A stretch of 64,000 nucleotides of DNA from Ascochyta rabiei (lineage: Eukaryota; Ascomycota; Dothideomycetes; Pleosporales; Didymellaceae). The stretch lies in the NCBI RefSeq assembly GCF_004011695.2, contig NC_082424.1:1205206-1269205 (forward strand), given 5' to 3'. A model generated the notes under the pieces. The model made no database searches, had not been told where the DNA came from, and was given only the letters and a program-made list of their open reading frames with translations. Numbering within the stretch: position 1 is the first letter of the stretch; each line of letters opens with the position of its first letter. Shown in pieces: positions 35,185 to 47,690 of the stretch. The position numbers and the translations under genes are program-made.

Positions 35185-35898
35185 GTGTCTGTGCGCGCCA
35201 CGCCTAGATTCGCGCAACACCCGCTTTTTACCAGAAATAAAATCTCTTATTTTAAAAGCTAATTAACTCTATAATTAGTAGAGATAAAAACTAACCTCTA
35301 TTATAAAAAAATTCTATTTATATAGCTCTATAAGCTAATAGTGTTTTTATTATATAAAATAAAGTATTAGCTATAATAATATTATTTACTAGTAAAATAA
35401 AAGTTATAGAACTTTAATAAAAATCTTTAATATTTAAATTTAGAGCATAAAACATAGTCTATAGAGTATCTTTAGTATTAAATTTATTTAATTTCTAGTG
35501 TCAAATCTTATATATACTACTTTTAGCTACTTTTAACTTTATATTTTTAGAAAAAGTAGAATATATAAGAAACTACATAAGAAATAAAAAAACTTTTATA
35601 CTAAAGATATTCTATAAACTAGGTTTTATGCTCTAAATTTTAATATCTAAGATTTTTATTAAAGTTCTATAACTTTTATTCTACTAGTAAATAATATTAT
35701 TATAGCTAATACTTTATTCTATATAATAAAATCAGTATTAGCTTATAGAGCTATAGAAATAAAGTATTTTTTAAATAGAAGGTTAGTCTTTAGCTCCACT
35801 AATAGTAGAGTTAACTAGCTTATAAAATAACAGATTTTAGTGTTTTTACTAATAAAAAGCGGGTGTTGCACGAATCTGGGCGTTGCGCGCACAGACAC
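35185..35898. repeat. 714-base foldback / long-inverted-repeat element, extremely AT-rich
   Basis: The outer ends read GTGTCTGTGCGCGC (35185) and GCGCGCACAGACAC (ending 35898), with CGCAACACCCGCTTTTTA matched by AAAAAGCGGGTGTTGC inside them. The arms continue inward as diverged inverted copies, for example ATTTAGAGCATAAAACATAG near 35440 against CTAGGTTTTATGCTCTAAAT near 35620. They meet near 35,545. Almost the whole element folds on itself. GC is confined to the outer 45 bases. No coding frame was found. It is probably a non-autonomous foldback or MITE-type element, or an inverted repeat pair degraded by RIP. No clear target duplication was found. Confidence 0.85.
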
Positions 35899-36267
35899 GG
35901 TAGTGGACATATTCTCTCTTTGTCGTCTGCAACAGCATCTGTGCGCGCTCGTTATAAACATTAATAGGCGTTTCTGCATAGGACCCACCGCACTGGCCAT
36001 AGGTGCTGTTCCATGAAAGACAGGGAATGATGCATTCGCACTATATCAATCGGCAAGTGTAGTAACAACGAATTGCAGCAAGATCACCCGTTCGGATGTA
36101 CGAAATCAAAGCAGATTGCTATAAATCCGCCTGATGCGCACCGAAGTGGTGTGTTAAGTGCCACAGCTTGATACTATTCGATCAATATACATCTAGTTCC
36201 TTTTGAATCTTTTACCTTCACACTTGAGCAGTCAATTTCTCGTCTTAAGCAATTCATCTTATCCAAA
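35899..36267. other. Promoter region of the CocE-type hydrolase gene
   Basis: Non-coding. The last 100 bases are pyrimidine-rich (CTTTTACCTTCACACTTG, TCTCGTCTTAAG), as is usual before fungal start codons. No other feature. Confidence 0.45.
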
Positions 36268-38163
36268 ATGTCGACCGTCCAACGTGAAACATTCACGGTC
36301 AAGCTTCGACCAGCACTGCGCCCTCAAGAACCGCCAGCAGAACCGAAGACCACCGAACTACCTGTAGGGCACAAGAAGCGGCCAGGATGTCGAGCCTTTA
36401 CCACTCCCACAATCTTTGAATCAGATCAAGTCTTAATACTCCGCGATGGCACGAAACTCAGAGCAGACATCTTCCGCCCTAAGACAGATGAAAAGGTCCC
36501 TGGTATCATTATGTGGGGACCATACGGAAAGACTAACTCTGGGATGCTAACTCTCGATGCTATGCCCTTCAGAGCCGGTGTACCGGAGAGCTCGCAGTCT
36601 GGATATGAAAGCTTCGAAGGGTACAGCACATATGTCCTCTTATAGCATCAAAACATTAACGGCAAGACAGACTCGATCCCGCTGAATGGGTCCCCCGAGG
36701 CTACTCCATAATCAATATTGACGCTCGTGGTGCCGGTCACTCTGAAGGTGATATATTATGGTGGGGCAGCAGCGACGGGCGTGACGGGCACGACGCTATC
36801 GAGGAGCTTGCAAAGCTACCCTGGAGCAACGGCAAACTCGGCATGTCGGGTAACTCATGGCTCGCTGTAGCGCAATACTTCATAGCCGCTGAGCAGCCTC
36901 CTCACCTTGCAGCCATTGCGCCGCTAGAGGGTGCCGCGGATATGTTCAGGGAAGATTCTTTCCGTGGCGGGATACCGAGTGTAGTGTTTGCAAGCTGGAT
37001 TGCTGGAATTCTGCCTGGTATGAGTTGCATTGGGACACGTTAAATTCATTTTGATCAGTTGCTAATATGGCACAGGACGCAACCAGCAAGAAGATTGGCC
37101 TGCTATGATCGAATCCACTTCAACAACGAATGACTATTTTGAAGATAGGCGCGTTGACTTCTCGAAGATCAAAGTCCCAGCATATATCGGTGGTAGCTAC
37201 TCGACCGACTTACACACCTTGGGCTCATTGCGCGCCTTCGAAGAGATTCCTCACCAGGACAAATGGCAAGCCACCCAGCGTCTCTGTCTCGTCAACTCAG
37301 CTGACTGAAACAGGCTCGTTGTGCACTCAACACAGGAATGGTACGACCTGTACTCTTCCTCGCGAACCGCGGACCTGGACAAATACTTTTCCCGATATCT
37401 CAAAGACGCCAATAATGATTGGGAGACCACACCTCGCGTCCGATTATCTCTCCTCAACTACACAAGCCCAGCCATAGACAATATCCCCTTCCCCGATTTG
37501 CCGTGGCACTTACCATCCGCCCAATGCACAACAATTTACCTCGCGCCCAACCTCACCCTCTCCCCGACCGCACCATCCGATCGCAGTACCCTGGCCTACC
37601 AAGCTGATGGTTCCGAAACACTATCATTTACACACACATTCGCATCCCGCACCGCGCTCGTCGGGCCTAGCACGCTAACGGTCTACATCTCGAGCCCAGA
37701 CCATGATGACCTTGACATATATGCCCATATTTTCAAGTACTCCGCATCCGGGCTCGAGTTGTCAAATCTGAACATCCCTGTCTCCTCAGATGTTTCTGTT
37801 GAAGAAGCAAGGGCAGGGACGCAGAACCGCGTGTTCCGGTACTGGGGCCCAAGTGGACAGATACGGGCCTCGCAACGGCACGTTTGTCCTACCAGGAGCA
37901 CAAAGACATGGTCCACACTGAGCCATGAGGAAGTGCAGAAAGTAGTGCCAGGCGAGGTGGTGAGATTAGATGTGCAGCTGTGGCCAACTGGCATAATCTT
38001 TGCGCCCGGCGAAAAACTGGTTTTAACGATCAGTGGTGAGAAGATAGGTATTCCTACGTTGCCGAACTTGCTCAAGGGGCAGAATCAGAACAGAGGAAAG
38101 CACACACTTCATCTCGGCAGAGATCAAGAGTCGAGTTTCAAGTTCTTTACTGTTGATATTTAG
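36268..38163 (+). CDS. CocE/NonD-type alpha/beta hydrolase (X-Pro dipeptidyl-peptidase S15 superfamily)
   Basis: Four exons, 36268-36620, 36671-37017, 37076-37265 and 37314-38163, encode 579 residues. The third intron (37266-37313) uses a GC donor, TG|GCAAGC, with a normal CAG acceptor; with it the protein reads DKWLVVHSTQEWYDLYS without a stop. The fold is typical: RDGTKLRADIFRP, then IIMWGPYGK, NIDARGAGHSEG, and the nucleophile elbow GMSGNSWLA with Ser. The later VHSTQEWYD motif carries the probable catalytic His. The C-terminal jelly-roll beta domain includes LTVYISSPDHDDLDIYAHIF and ends in FFTVDI. Relatives hydrolyse esters or acyl amides of varied small molecules; the substrate cannot be told. 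No signal peptide, so it is probably cytosolic. Confidence 0.88.
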
Positions 38164-40976
38164 ATAGCGTACTATACAAACAAGCAAGCTGCTAACCGTG
38201 TCTATACACAAAGCACCCGATTAACCTGTAAGGCAGACTTCACAAGCATAAAAGTAGCGATCTGGTGAACTAATAGATTCAAAAGAGGAGTGAACAAAAT
38301 AGCAGACAGCGAGCTACAAGAGGGCGGAGAGAGAGACCTACTTATAGTAGTAAGGCCTGTGCTCTCTGCAAGTGAAAGTGAAGGCGAGTGAAGGAAGGTT
38401 CTACTAGGTTTGATGGAATCTGCTAGTAGGTTGTGACACATACTAGTAGGTTACCATCTTACCTTAGCAGAAGTCCTGACATAACCACACCAGCACCTCT
38501 ACTTCAACTCGTCATAACCGAATAAAAAATGCAGCTATTAATAAAGCGATTGTAGTAATTAAAGTGTAAAGTCTATGAAAAGTATACATGTATGCCAAGA
38601 TTGCAAAGAAGTCTAGTGTTATTAAAAAATCCCTAATATGGTGTTGCCGGGTTGAAGAGACCAACAGGACTAACATGAAACTTGAGAGACCTGAAATTAT
38701 CCCTATCCTAGAGCATTAAGTGAATTTAGCTCTTAGTTGTGTTAGGGCCTGTTTTAGGGCCTGTGTACTTGTTCGATAATATACTTAATGTGTAAAGATA
38801 ATAATAAAGGTTATTAATGAATAGCTATCTGTTTAAATAGCTAATTTTATGTGTAGGTAGCTAGCCTCTAAGTTAACTTAGGGTTAGCCCAAATCTAGTT
38901 CAGTAAGGTTAGTTGTCCAACACACTGTTAAAGTCGTACTTTAGTTAAAGACCGTAAGCACTTATTCTGTTGGTTCTTAGGGATAAGTATAGTTTCTAGA
39001 TTAGGAGGGGTTATTAACTAAGCAAAGCTCGTAAAGATAGGGTGTAATAAACAGTACAGAGTAGACTGTCTAGTTTAAGAGTAGGTTAAGATTCTAAAAA
39101 CAAATTTAATTAACTAGGTTAAATGAAAATTATAAGGGTTGTGTTCCTACTAACTATATACTAAAGTTGTTGTTATAGGCTTAGAGCCTTAGATCTTATC
39201 TAAGCCTTAAGCAAGATAGAGCAGTCACGTGTCCCTATTAAGTTTCACACTTTAGACAAAGTCCGTAAGTAATCGTTTGATTGGATCTTAGGGATAAGTA
39301 CAGGCAGGGGTTCTTAAGGGGGTAGTTGTCTAGTTAAAGACTGTAGCAACTAGGGGTTGTAAGGAAGAGTATAGAGTAGACTATCTGTTTTGCAAGCAGG
39401 GTTAAGAAAACCTAATAACAAAGTTAAGTAACAAAGTTAAACATAAACTATAAGGGTTGTGTTCCTATAAACTATATACTGTAATAATTGTAGTAGTAAT
39501 ATAGACTAATTAGTGTTGTACATCCTTATTAGATAATATGCTTAATATACAAAGATGATGATGAAGGTGTTTAATTAATAATTATCTGTCTTAGTGGCTA
39601 ATTTTATGTGTGTGTGCCGCTAGCCCCTAAGTTAACCAAGGTTAACCCTAACCCCCCAACTTGGTTCGGCAAGGTCGGTTATCTGACAATCCTCTAATTG
39701 CACTAAGCACTAATTACACTTATTACTAATTATCCTAATTGCGCTAAGGCTTAATCAGGTTACATATCCCCTTAGTCTCTGTCTAAGAGCTAACATTATA
39801 ATTATTACTTACTTATTGTTTGTTTAATTATTATAATTACTGTACTGCAGCTACTGTAATTAGGTAAATCCTTCCTATATTCTGTACATTATAACACTAT
39901 CCCCCTTCTGTCTTAGCTTAGTCTCTTAAGCTTATTTATATAACGCAGGGCCCTTCCTTAATTATTAGGTAGGTCTTAACAATGCTAAAACAACTAACTA
40001 TCTTAAGTTTAGCGTGCTGTTATTATTTATATAAATTTATTTAGTCCTTTAAAGAGATTATAGTATAGAAGTATAAAACTTATATAAAGTATAACTACGT
40101 ATGTAAGGATTACACCTAATCTAGAAAATATAGCAAGTATGTTTACTTAGGGCAACATTGTAATATAAAGGTAACTTAATCTAAGTTTACCTAACTAGCG
40201 TCTAAGAAAGAGAAGTTGTATACGTGTATAAAAGAGAGTTATTATTAGATTAGATGGTAATAGTAATGAGTTAATAATGATGTATTAATGTTCTGTTGTT
40301 CTATGTAAGGGTGATTTTCGTCTTATCTAGGTTCTAGTGGAGGCCCCTGTACGGTTTCTTGGCAGGTATATTGCCTAACCTGTTTCTCTAATACCTTTTA
40401 TTTAACACACCCCCTTAGCTTAGAATTTTATTGCAAGCTGTATAAACTAGTTAATTAACTCTTTAATATAAGGTCCTCTAGTTGCTCTTGTATCTTCTTA
40501 AGTAGGATATCCCTTAATATACTGTTCTAGCCCCTAACAAGTCCTAACTAATTAAGAAAGCTAGCCTATTTGCTAATTAGCAACAACTTTGTAAATCTAA
40601 CCAAGATGGGTAGGCCAACCATTCCAATGGTTGATTTAGGGGTACGGATTTGTTAGGGACCAGGGCTACAGATTTTGCGCGGATATCTTATCATGGGTAC
40701 AGTTGGTTTTTCTCCTAACTACAGTCATTCTGCAATAACAGATTAGATCTGCTTTAAACTTAGACATATATTTTGCGTTAATAACCTATATTACCTATGT
40801 AAGTTATAGCAAAATCAGCTTTGTAAATTATAGGGGTAGGGTTTGTTATTGTAGTTAGGGTTGCGCTAGCGCGCGGACAATAACTGTATTAATACAGCAG
40901 AACATTAACACTGTAAATACTAACGTAAGAAAGTAATACACTAAATACATAGTATAGAGCAATTAATTACAGCACA
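38164..40976. other. AT-rich gene-free boundary between chromosomal genes and subtelomere
   Basis: About 2.8 kb with no supported gene. It is AT-rich throughout and contains the internal duplications described separately. CCCTAA-type motifs appear near 39655 (TTAACCCTAACCCCCC). Decayed, RIP-like repeat sequence is the best reading. Confidence 0.5.
38770..39610. repeat. Nested diverged duplications, order X-Y-Y'-X'
   Basis: Segment X (ATAATATACTTAATGTGTAA, then GCTAATTTTATGTGTAGG and CTAGCCTCTAAGTTAAC) occurs at about 38773-38885 and again at about 39531-39645. Segment Y (GTAAGCACTTATT, CTTAGGGATAAGTATAG, AAGGGTTGTGTTCCTACTAA) occurs at about 38938-39180 and 39248-39490. All copies lie in the same orientation and differ by scattered transitions. 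Confidence 0.7.
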
Positions 40977-42750
40977 CTACGTGCCTACAAAAGGCTTACA
41001 GAGCTTAATCAAGGTAAGCTGGCGCATGGCACAGGCGACTGCAGGGCTGTTTGTAGTCCTTTGGGAGGGCGCAGGCTCGACGCTGTGGTCGTCACCATCT
41101 TCGCCGTCTTCTAGCTCGCTGTCTTTAATCTCCTCCACTTGCGTCGCTAATGTTGGCGTGTTTGCCTTAATTAACAGCGTTGCCTTCTTGCTGATAGATC
41201 CGCCAGAGATGCCTTCTAAGCCTAGCCAGGCGTCTAAGGCCATGCTTGCTTTGTAGGCCTCCAGATTCACCTCTACAACCAACTTAAGCCAGATGTGCCA
41301 GAAGGGGATGCGGAGATTGTTCTTAACCTACAAGTTAGAGATAATGTTGTGCAGCATCAGGCAGAGTATACCCTAGCCAAGTTACTTAGCTGCTTTATAC
41401 CAGCGGAGCGCTTGGTACAGCTGCTTCTTGAATTGCTGACGCTGCTGAGGCCCTGACGTGGCGGTGACAGACAGCAGCAGGGCGTCTATGGCCTTAGAGC
41501 TGACTTTGCCCCTGCTGCCTTAGTTCTTAGCATCCCTGCTGCGGGCGACGTCTTGCTCCTTGATCTGGTCCATCCTCTTAGTGTAGGCCTTGCTGAGGAA
41601 AGCTATAGCCCAGCGGTACTTGATATAGATAATATCTAACTCCTGCTTGTAGCAATCGCACAGGCTCCAGGCGGAGGCGAGCGCGCTCTTCGGCACAGTC
41701 GAGGCACTGCTCTTCTGCGACAGCGACCAGCGGGTGCGCGAGGAAGCGGACGGGCGATCCTTAACAGACTCCTGCGCAAAGGGTGAGCCTTGTGTGCGCC
41801 AGCTCCGCAGAAACGCAGCCGCAGAGGCCTGGGAGGTAGTGTTGCTGATAGAGTCGGCCTTTTTAAGTATGCTAGAAGCTGTTAGGTAAGGCGTTGCGGT
41901 ACTGCTGTACAGGTCGTTGTTGTCAACTGGCTGCTTAAGGATCTAAGAGATGAACGGCTTATCCTGCCGCAAGATGGAGGCATAGGCACCGTGTTCCCTG
42001 CAGGATGCCGACTTGGGCAGCAGCACCAACCTAAGGTCCTGTTTCTTCTGCGCTTACATAAGCTCCAGCTTCCTGGCGCGCTCCCGCTTAGCACGGCGGT
42101 TTTTGTTAGAGACGCTTGTGATCTGGGCAGGTTCCTCCTGTCTAACCTGTCCATGGACAGGCTCTTTGGGGTCCTCAGCCGCCTCAGGTTCGCAGGGCGG
42201 CGCAAGCTGCTCAGGTTCCTCCGCTTCGTCCTCTGCTTCCAGCGGCGCCGCAGGGCTGGGAGGCTCGGTGGCTTGTCGGAGGCGCTTGAACGGCCGCGCT
42301 GAGCTGGATGCAGCAGTACGCTTTGTTGACAGTAGTAGGGAATTACAGGGCCACTGCGCTGAAGGGGGTTCCTTCTAGAAGCTGTCGCTCAGGCTGCTTG
42401 CAAGATCCTGCGCTGCAGAGACCAACCAGGCCTAAGCATCAGCAGGCAGCGCGTCCTTGTTGAGCGTCTCCCTCAACAGCCATATCGCCGACAGCACCAA
42501 GTAGGCGACAAAGACAGGCTTGCAGACACTTGTCTTGTCCAGAACCAGCCAGCCTGCGCTGTGCGGGTGCAATAGAGCATTACGCTGCAAGTCTGAGACA
42601 GTGGCCTTGTTCTAAAACAGCTTTTAGTAGTCTAGGTTTAGCGGGTCGTATGCGAGCCTGTGGGCAAAGCTCGACTTGCTGGCTAGCGGGAAGCTCTGGG
42701 GCCCGCCATCGAATTGCTCGGCGGCATCTTCCAACGCAGAGATCTAGGGT
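40977..42750 (-). pseudogene. Module A copy of the subtelomeric leftward gene, decayed
   Basis: Counterpart of the open gene at 51900-53624. Matching stretches read with breaks: DAAEQFDGG.QSFPLAS, HPHSAGWLVLD.TSVCKPVFVA, LSAIWLLRETL, then, near the end, ALDAWLGLEGISGG and VEEIKDSELEDGEDGDD, MRQLTLIKL. Several in-frame stops and shifts interrupt it, for example near 42720, 42625 and 42615. Its terminal stop region at 40977 corresponds to 51900. It lies head to head with the decayed helicase copy, as in module B. Confidence 0.82.
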
Positions 42751-42984
42751 AGATTAGATGGTGACATAACTGTTTGTTTATCAATGTAGGAGATAAAGCA
42801 GAAGAAGAAGGATGTTTGTTAGGTTTAGCCCCTAACCAGGGTAACAGACTGAACAGAGATTAGCCTATATAACATGAGCGGGCGCATAAGCTAGAGTACG
42901 AAACTTAACACAATTTAGAGATAAGAGCAGTCGCCTTAAGGAAAAAAAAAAACACACACACAGAGGCTCGCAGAGGACTGCTAA

Positions 42985-45900
42985 CATGTCAGAAGCCACC
43001 GTTAAGCATCAGTACTTTAAGCACTTGGCTAAGTACCAGGTAGCAGTGTGCAAGGAGTGCTGGTACGCAGTATGGCCGGACCAGATTAAGAGCCACTTGC
43101 AGAAGTAACACAAGAGGCCGCTAAAGAACGTTAGAGCTGTAGGGGATGCCGTCTGTCAGTGGGCGGGCTTGCTACAGTACCCCAGCGAGTGGACAGTACT
43201 AGACAACAACGTGCAGCCTATCCCCCAGCTGCTAGTATACAACAATGGCTTGCTATACCAACTTAAGCCTAAAAAATGCTGGCATATTACAAGAACTGTT
43301 AACTTGATTAAAAAGCACTGGCGCAAAGACCACAACGGCTGGTTGCTGGGAAAAAGGCAAGGACGTCCTAGCTGAACTCGGGCAGGGGCGTTATAAGCCT
43401 AGATAGAAGACGGCTGCAAGCGCGTACACTGCCAGCGACTTTTTAGCAGCTAGCACAGATCGCAGTACTTTAAGGTGCGTCACACCCCAGACAGCGGCCC
43501 GCAGCCCGTCCCTACAGAGGGCGAGGCAGCGTGGGCGCGCGTAGGCGAAGAGATGGCCAAGACGTGGGCCAACGTCAAGAACCGGGCAAAGACAACGATC
43601 AAAGACAGGGAGAAGGACGAGGCGGCCCCATGGCTGGAGCGGACTGGGTGGCTGCCGTACTTGAACAAACTAGATTGTCCCAAATTGCTAGCAAGCATCA
43701 AGGAGCCTAACATAGACCTAGAGAAAGATAAGGAGCCTGTTAAGGCTGCGATTTAGAGCGCGATAGATGGACTGGCCTGCGTAAGCCAGACGTCTGTTAT
43801 TAAGCGGACAGGCATATTTGTGCGTATAGAGGCCATTTGTACAGAGAAGCACCAGACTAGGTACACGCCGCTGCAGGCGTACATGGACGAGAAGTCAATT
43901 AAAGAGCGGTCACGCCCGTGGAAGCAGATACTGATGTTTTTCGCAAGGACGCAGAGGGAGCACCGTTGGAACAGCCCCAAGTACCGCTTCACACAGCAGC
44001 AGCGCGAGGCGTGGGAGGCATTGATTGAGCAGGCAGAGAGAGACGTAGGCGGGGCAGAGATGGAGGTAGCGGACAAGGACCAGGATGAGGACGAGGAGGA
44101 AGAGGAGGAGGAGGACGAGATGATGATCGATGAACTTAACGACGAGCAGGACCCGTCCGAGTGCGACAACAAGCCCGAGAACAAGCCTAAGAACAAGCCC
44201 AAGCACGCAAAGCTGACGCTGATTAAGAAAGCGTGCTTAATGTTTTGCATTGCGCTGCTTAACTAGCGTATCTGCTGCAAGGAGTATAACTGCGCGTTGG
44301 TGTGTGCGTTGGCTGTGCTCGGCGTTAAAGAGGACGGCTGGAAGGATGCTGAGCTGTACCCGCTGATATTGTTATTAGTAATTAAAATCACCTGTTTTAT
44401 GGTTGTACAACACGCACTTAAGCTGTCTAAGCCGTTTAAAGAGGAGGTGTTTAACAACAACAGCGCGTACAGGGGGAGCGACAGCGGCAGCAGTAACCCC
44501 AGGCTGCGTTAACTAAAAGGCTGCTTAGAGTTTGTGCAGCAGATGATGGACAGGTTTATGGTACGAGGCAGCCACAGCCTAATGTAGTAGATGCTCGACT
44601 TGCGTACGTACAGGCTGAAGGTGCATTTTAACACCACCGCGCGAGGGAACGTTAAGTGGATAGGTAGGGACGAGCTGCTGTATAAGAACGTGCACTTTAC
44701 TATAGCCTAGTTCTGCAGCATAGTGCACAGGATGCAAGCAGAGAACAAGCAGATGCTGGTTAAGGAGCTGCTGTTTTGCAACGGGCAGACGGCAGATCAA
44801 GTCCCCCAGATTCCGTGGGAGCAGCTGCGCGACAACCCGACCGACGATCGACCTGGGTGGAACTTTTTAAAAGACCAGCGCACCCGCATGCCTGTGGACA
44901 GAGAGAGCTGGTTGTTTGAACAAGTAGGGCAAGACGCCACAATGCGGGAGCGGTTCATCAAGCCAGCCACCTGTTCTAGGATTGATAGGAACGAAGTGGA
45001 GCGGTACATGGACTGTGTAGTTGCGTTTAGGGAGAAGCTGCTCGCGCTCATGCACATGACGGCAGGACAACCTGCGCGGGCGACGGAGATATTGAGCGTC
45101 CGACACAGCAACACAATCAAGGGCAGGCACTGCAACATATTTATTAAGGACGGCATAGTTGTTTTTGTTACGCGATACCACAAGGGGTACGCTGTTAGCA
45201 GCAACGTTAAGATTATCTATTGGTACTTGCCGCGTAAGGTAGGTGAGCTGCTGGTGTGGTACGTATGGTTGGTGTTGCTGTTCTAGCAGCAATTAGAGGC
45301 GATGGTGTGGGAGAAGGAGACAATGTTATCCCACTTGTGGCCCGCCGACCTGAACGGGCGCAAATAGACTTCGGAGCGTGTGCAGGAGACGTTGAAGCGC
45401 AAGAGCCGAATCAGGCTTAAATAAGAGTTGACGATTGCAGCGTACCGTGAGATCGCTATTGGCATCAGCTGGCGATTTTTGCGCGGCTCGACAGCGTTCG
45501 CCGCCAAGGAAGGCGAGGAAAACGAGGAGTGGAAGGAGGAGAACATGGCGGCCATTATTTAAGACAAGCAGTCTAGACATATGTTGCACGTAGCAGGTAT
45601 AGTGTACGCACGCGGCATTATAGAGATAGCAGGTGTCACAGCTAACAGAAGGCAGCTGTTCTGCAACTCAAGCACTGATTGGCACCGGTTTTTGGGTTTT
45701 TAGTTGGCTGTAGACGCATCGGCAGACGTAAAGAAGCGCAAGCAGGCGCTGTTTGAGAGCGAGGCCGACGAGGCGAGGATCGAGAGGCTGGAGCGGCTGA
45801 GGAAGATAGACCTGGCAGCGCAACTTAAGCAAATAAAGGGCAAGAAAGCCAAGTTCAGAGGCGTGCAGAAGGAGGCCATCAAGGCGATCATTGCCGGCGA

Positions 45901-47690
45901 GAGCCCCGTCGTGGCTGTGATGCCAACCAGCGCAGGCAAAAGCATGTTGTTTATGTTGCCAGCGTGGGCAGAGCAAGGCAGGACAACAGTAGTCGTTGTG
46001 CCGTTAATTTTGCTGCGTAGTAACATGATGCGACAGTGCAAGGAGCTGGGGATATCGTGTGCCGAATAGGCAAGTTGCTGCCTGCCTGACGCAGCAGCCA
46101 TTGTGTTTGTAACGCCCGAATCAGCTGTAGGAGAAGCGTTCGCAACGTTTTTGAACCAGCTGCGAGCGACGCGGCAGCTGGACCATATTGTGATCAACAA
46201 GTGTTACATTATGTTGAACCGTTAATACACATTCCGCAAGCAGATGCAACAGCTCAGCAGGCTGGCAGCAGCCGAGACGCAGATAGTGCTGTTGACAGCA
46301 ACGTTGCTGCTGACAGAAGAGGACAAGCTGTATCAACAAATGCATTACAAGCAGAAGCAGGTCAGGATGTTCAGACAACCAACCACCAGGACGAACGTGG
46401 CGTATCAGACTATTAAGATCAGCCAGTCTGCAAAGAAGAAGGACGTTAAGTTAATGGTTGTTAAGACAGTGCAGCAGAAGATGCAGAAGTACAAGACAGG
46501 CAAGCTTATTATATATAGCAATTCAAAACTAAAGGTAAAGGCGTTAGCAGAGCAGTTGGATTGTTACGTGTATCACGCGGATGCCGTAGGCAAGCCGACC
46601 ATGTTGGCGGACTTTATGGCAGGCAAGCAGCGCGTGATTGTAGCAACGAGCGCGTTAGGGATAGGCGTGGACATACCAGATGTACAGTGTATTATTCACA
46701 TTAATTAGCCATTCACTATATTAGATTACGCACAAGAGAGCAGCAGGGCAGGCCAGGACAGGTTGCGAAGCGAGGCAGTTTTAATTGTTCAGGATAGGAA
46801 ACAACGCACTAACAACAACAGGACAGAAGCTGAGCAGCAGATGGTGAGGGAGTATGTGGAAGGTGGCGAGAGCAGGGCGGTTAGCTGCAGGAGGGAAGTG
46901 TTGGACGGGTATTTGGATGGGAGGAAGGATCAAGCAGGGTGTAGAGAGGAGGACAACAAGGAGATGTGCAACGTGTGCCGAGGGATAGACAGGCAGCTGG
47001 AGGAGGTGGTAGAGGAAGAAACAGAAGAAGAGAGCGAGCCAGAGAACAACGATCAGGACGAGATGGACGTTGTTGAAGCCGAGCGAGAAGAGGTGCAGCA
47101 GGTGTTTCGGCAGCAGGAGCAGGCGCGTCAGGGGCCGTGGCAGACGTTAACAGAGCATCAACAGCAAGAGTTTGCTGATATAGAGTGGGTGCGCAGGCAG
47201 TTAGCATAGTAGGCGAATCGATGCGGGATATGCAAGGGAGCAGGCAACGCGCAGAGCAGACATAACATACGGCAGTGTTAGAGGGCAGAAAGCAAAAAAG
47301 CAAAAGAGATAGTACAGAGGATAGATAATCAAGTTTGGTTTAACATGTTTTTAGGCTGTTTCCCGTGCAGTGGCGTGCCGCAGGAGATTTGCAATAGCTG
47401 GGAACTGAACGGGGAGGGGCGATATCAACGAGTAGAGGACGGAACTTGTCAGTACACTGGGGTATTAAGCGCAGGGTTAATAGGCATAGTATTCAGTTAC
47501 ACAGAGGCAAATGCCTAATAGCAGGTCCAATTAGTAGAGCTTGGGGTGGACGATGCAGGACCGGGTAGGATGTTAATCGAATATTTAGGGAAGAAGCAGC
47601 CGCTGGACAACGTGGAGAGCAACAATTTAGTTAAGGAATTTTGTTAGATTACGCGGTTGTTAGCTGAGTAGACGCAGTAGATGCAGTAGT
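42985..47690 (+). pseudogene. Module A telomere-linked RecQ-like helicase, decayed; DEAH box lost
   Basis: Begins MSEATVKHQYFKHLAKYQ with a C2H2-type zinc motif (VCKECWYAVWPDQIKSHLQK). The zinc motif fits an OrsD-type (former DUF3505) module. Successive blocks are readable between many in-frame TAG stops. The central domain (MTAGQPARATEILSV, TRYHKGYAV, LTIAAYREIAIGIS, HVAGIVYARG) is followed by the helicase: Walker A MPTSAGKSM (about 45925), LLTATLLLTEEDK, IIYSNSKLKVKA and ATSALGIGVDIPDVQCIIHI. Motif II reads VINKCYIM where module B has VIDECHVL, so the Asp and Glu that bind Mg-ATP are gone. A Cys-rich tail (RCGICKG, CFPCSGVPQEICNSW) extends to about 47,690. It cannot make an active helicase. 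Confidence 0.85.

Noticed and set aside
37251..37308. Premature stop making the CocE gene a pseudogene
   Set aside because: A GC-AG intron restores the frame precisely at a conserved motif.
42985..47690. Reassigned TAG codon (alternative genetic code) to explain in-frame TAGs at Gln positions
   Set aside because: Genes elsewhere in the window end in TAG normally, and module A also has frameshifts and loss of the DEAH box; mutation decay explains it.
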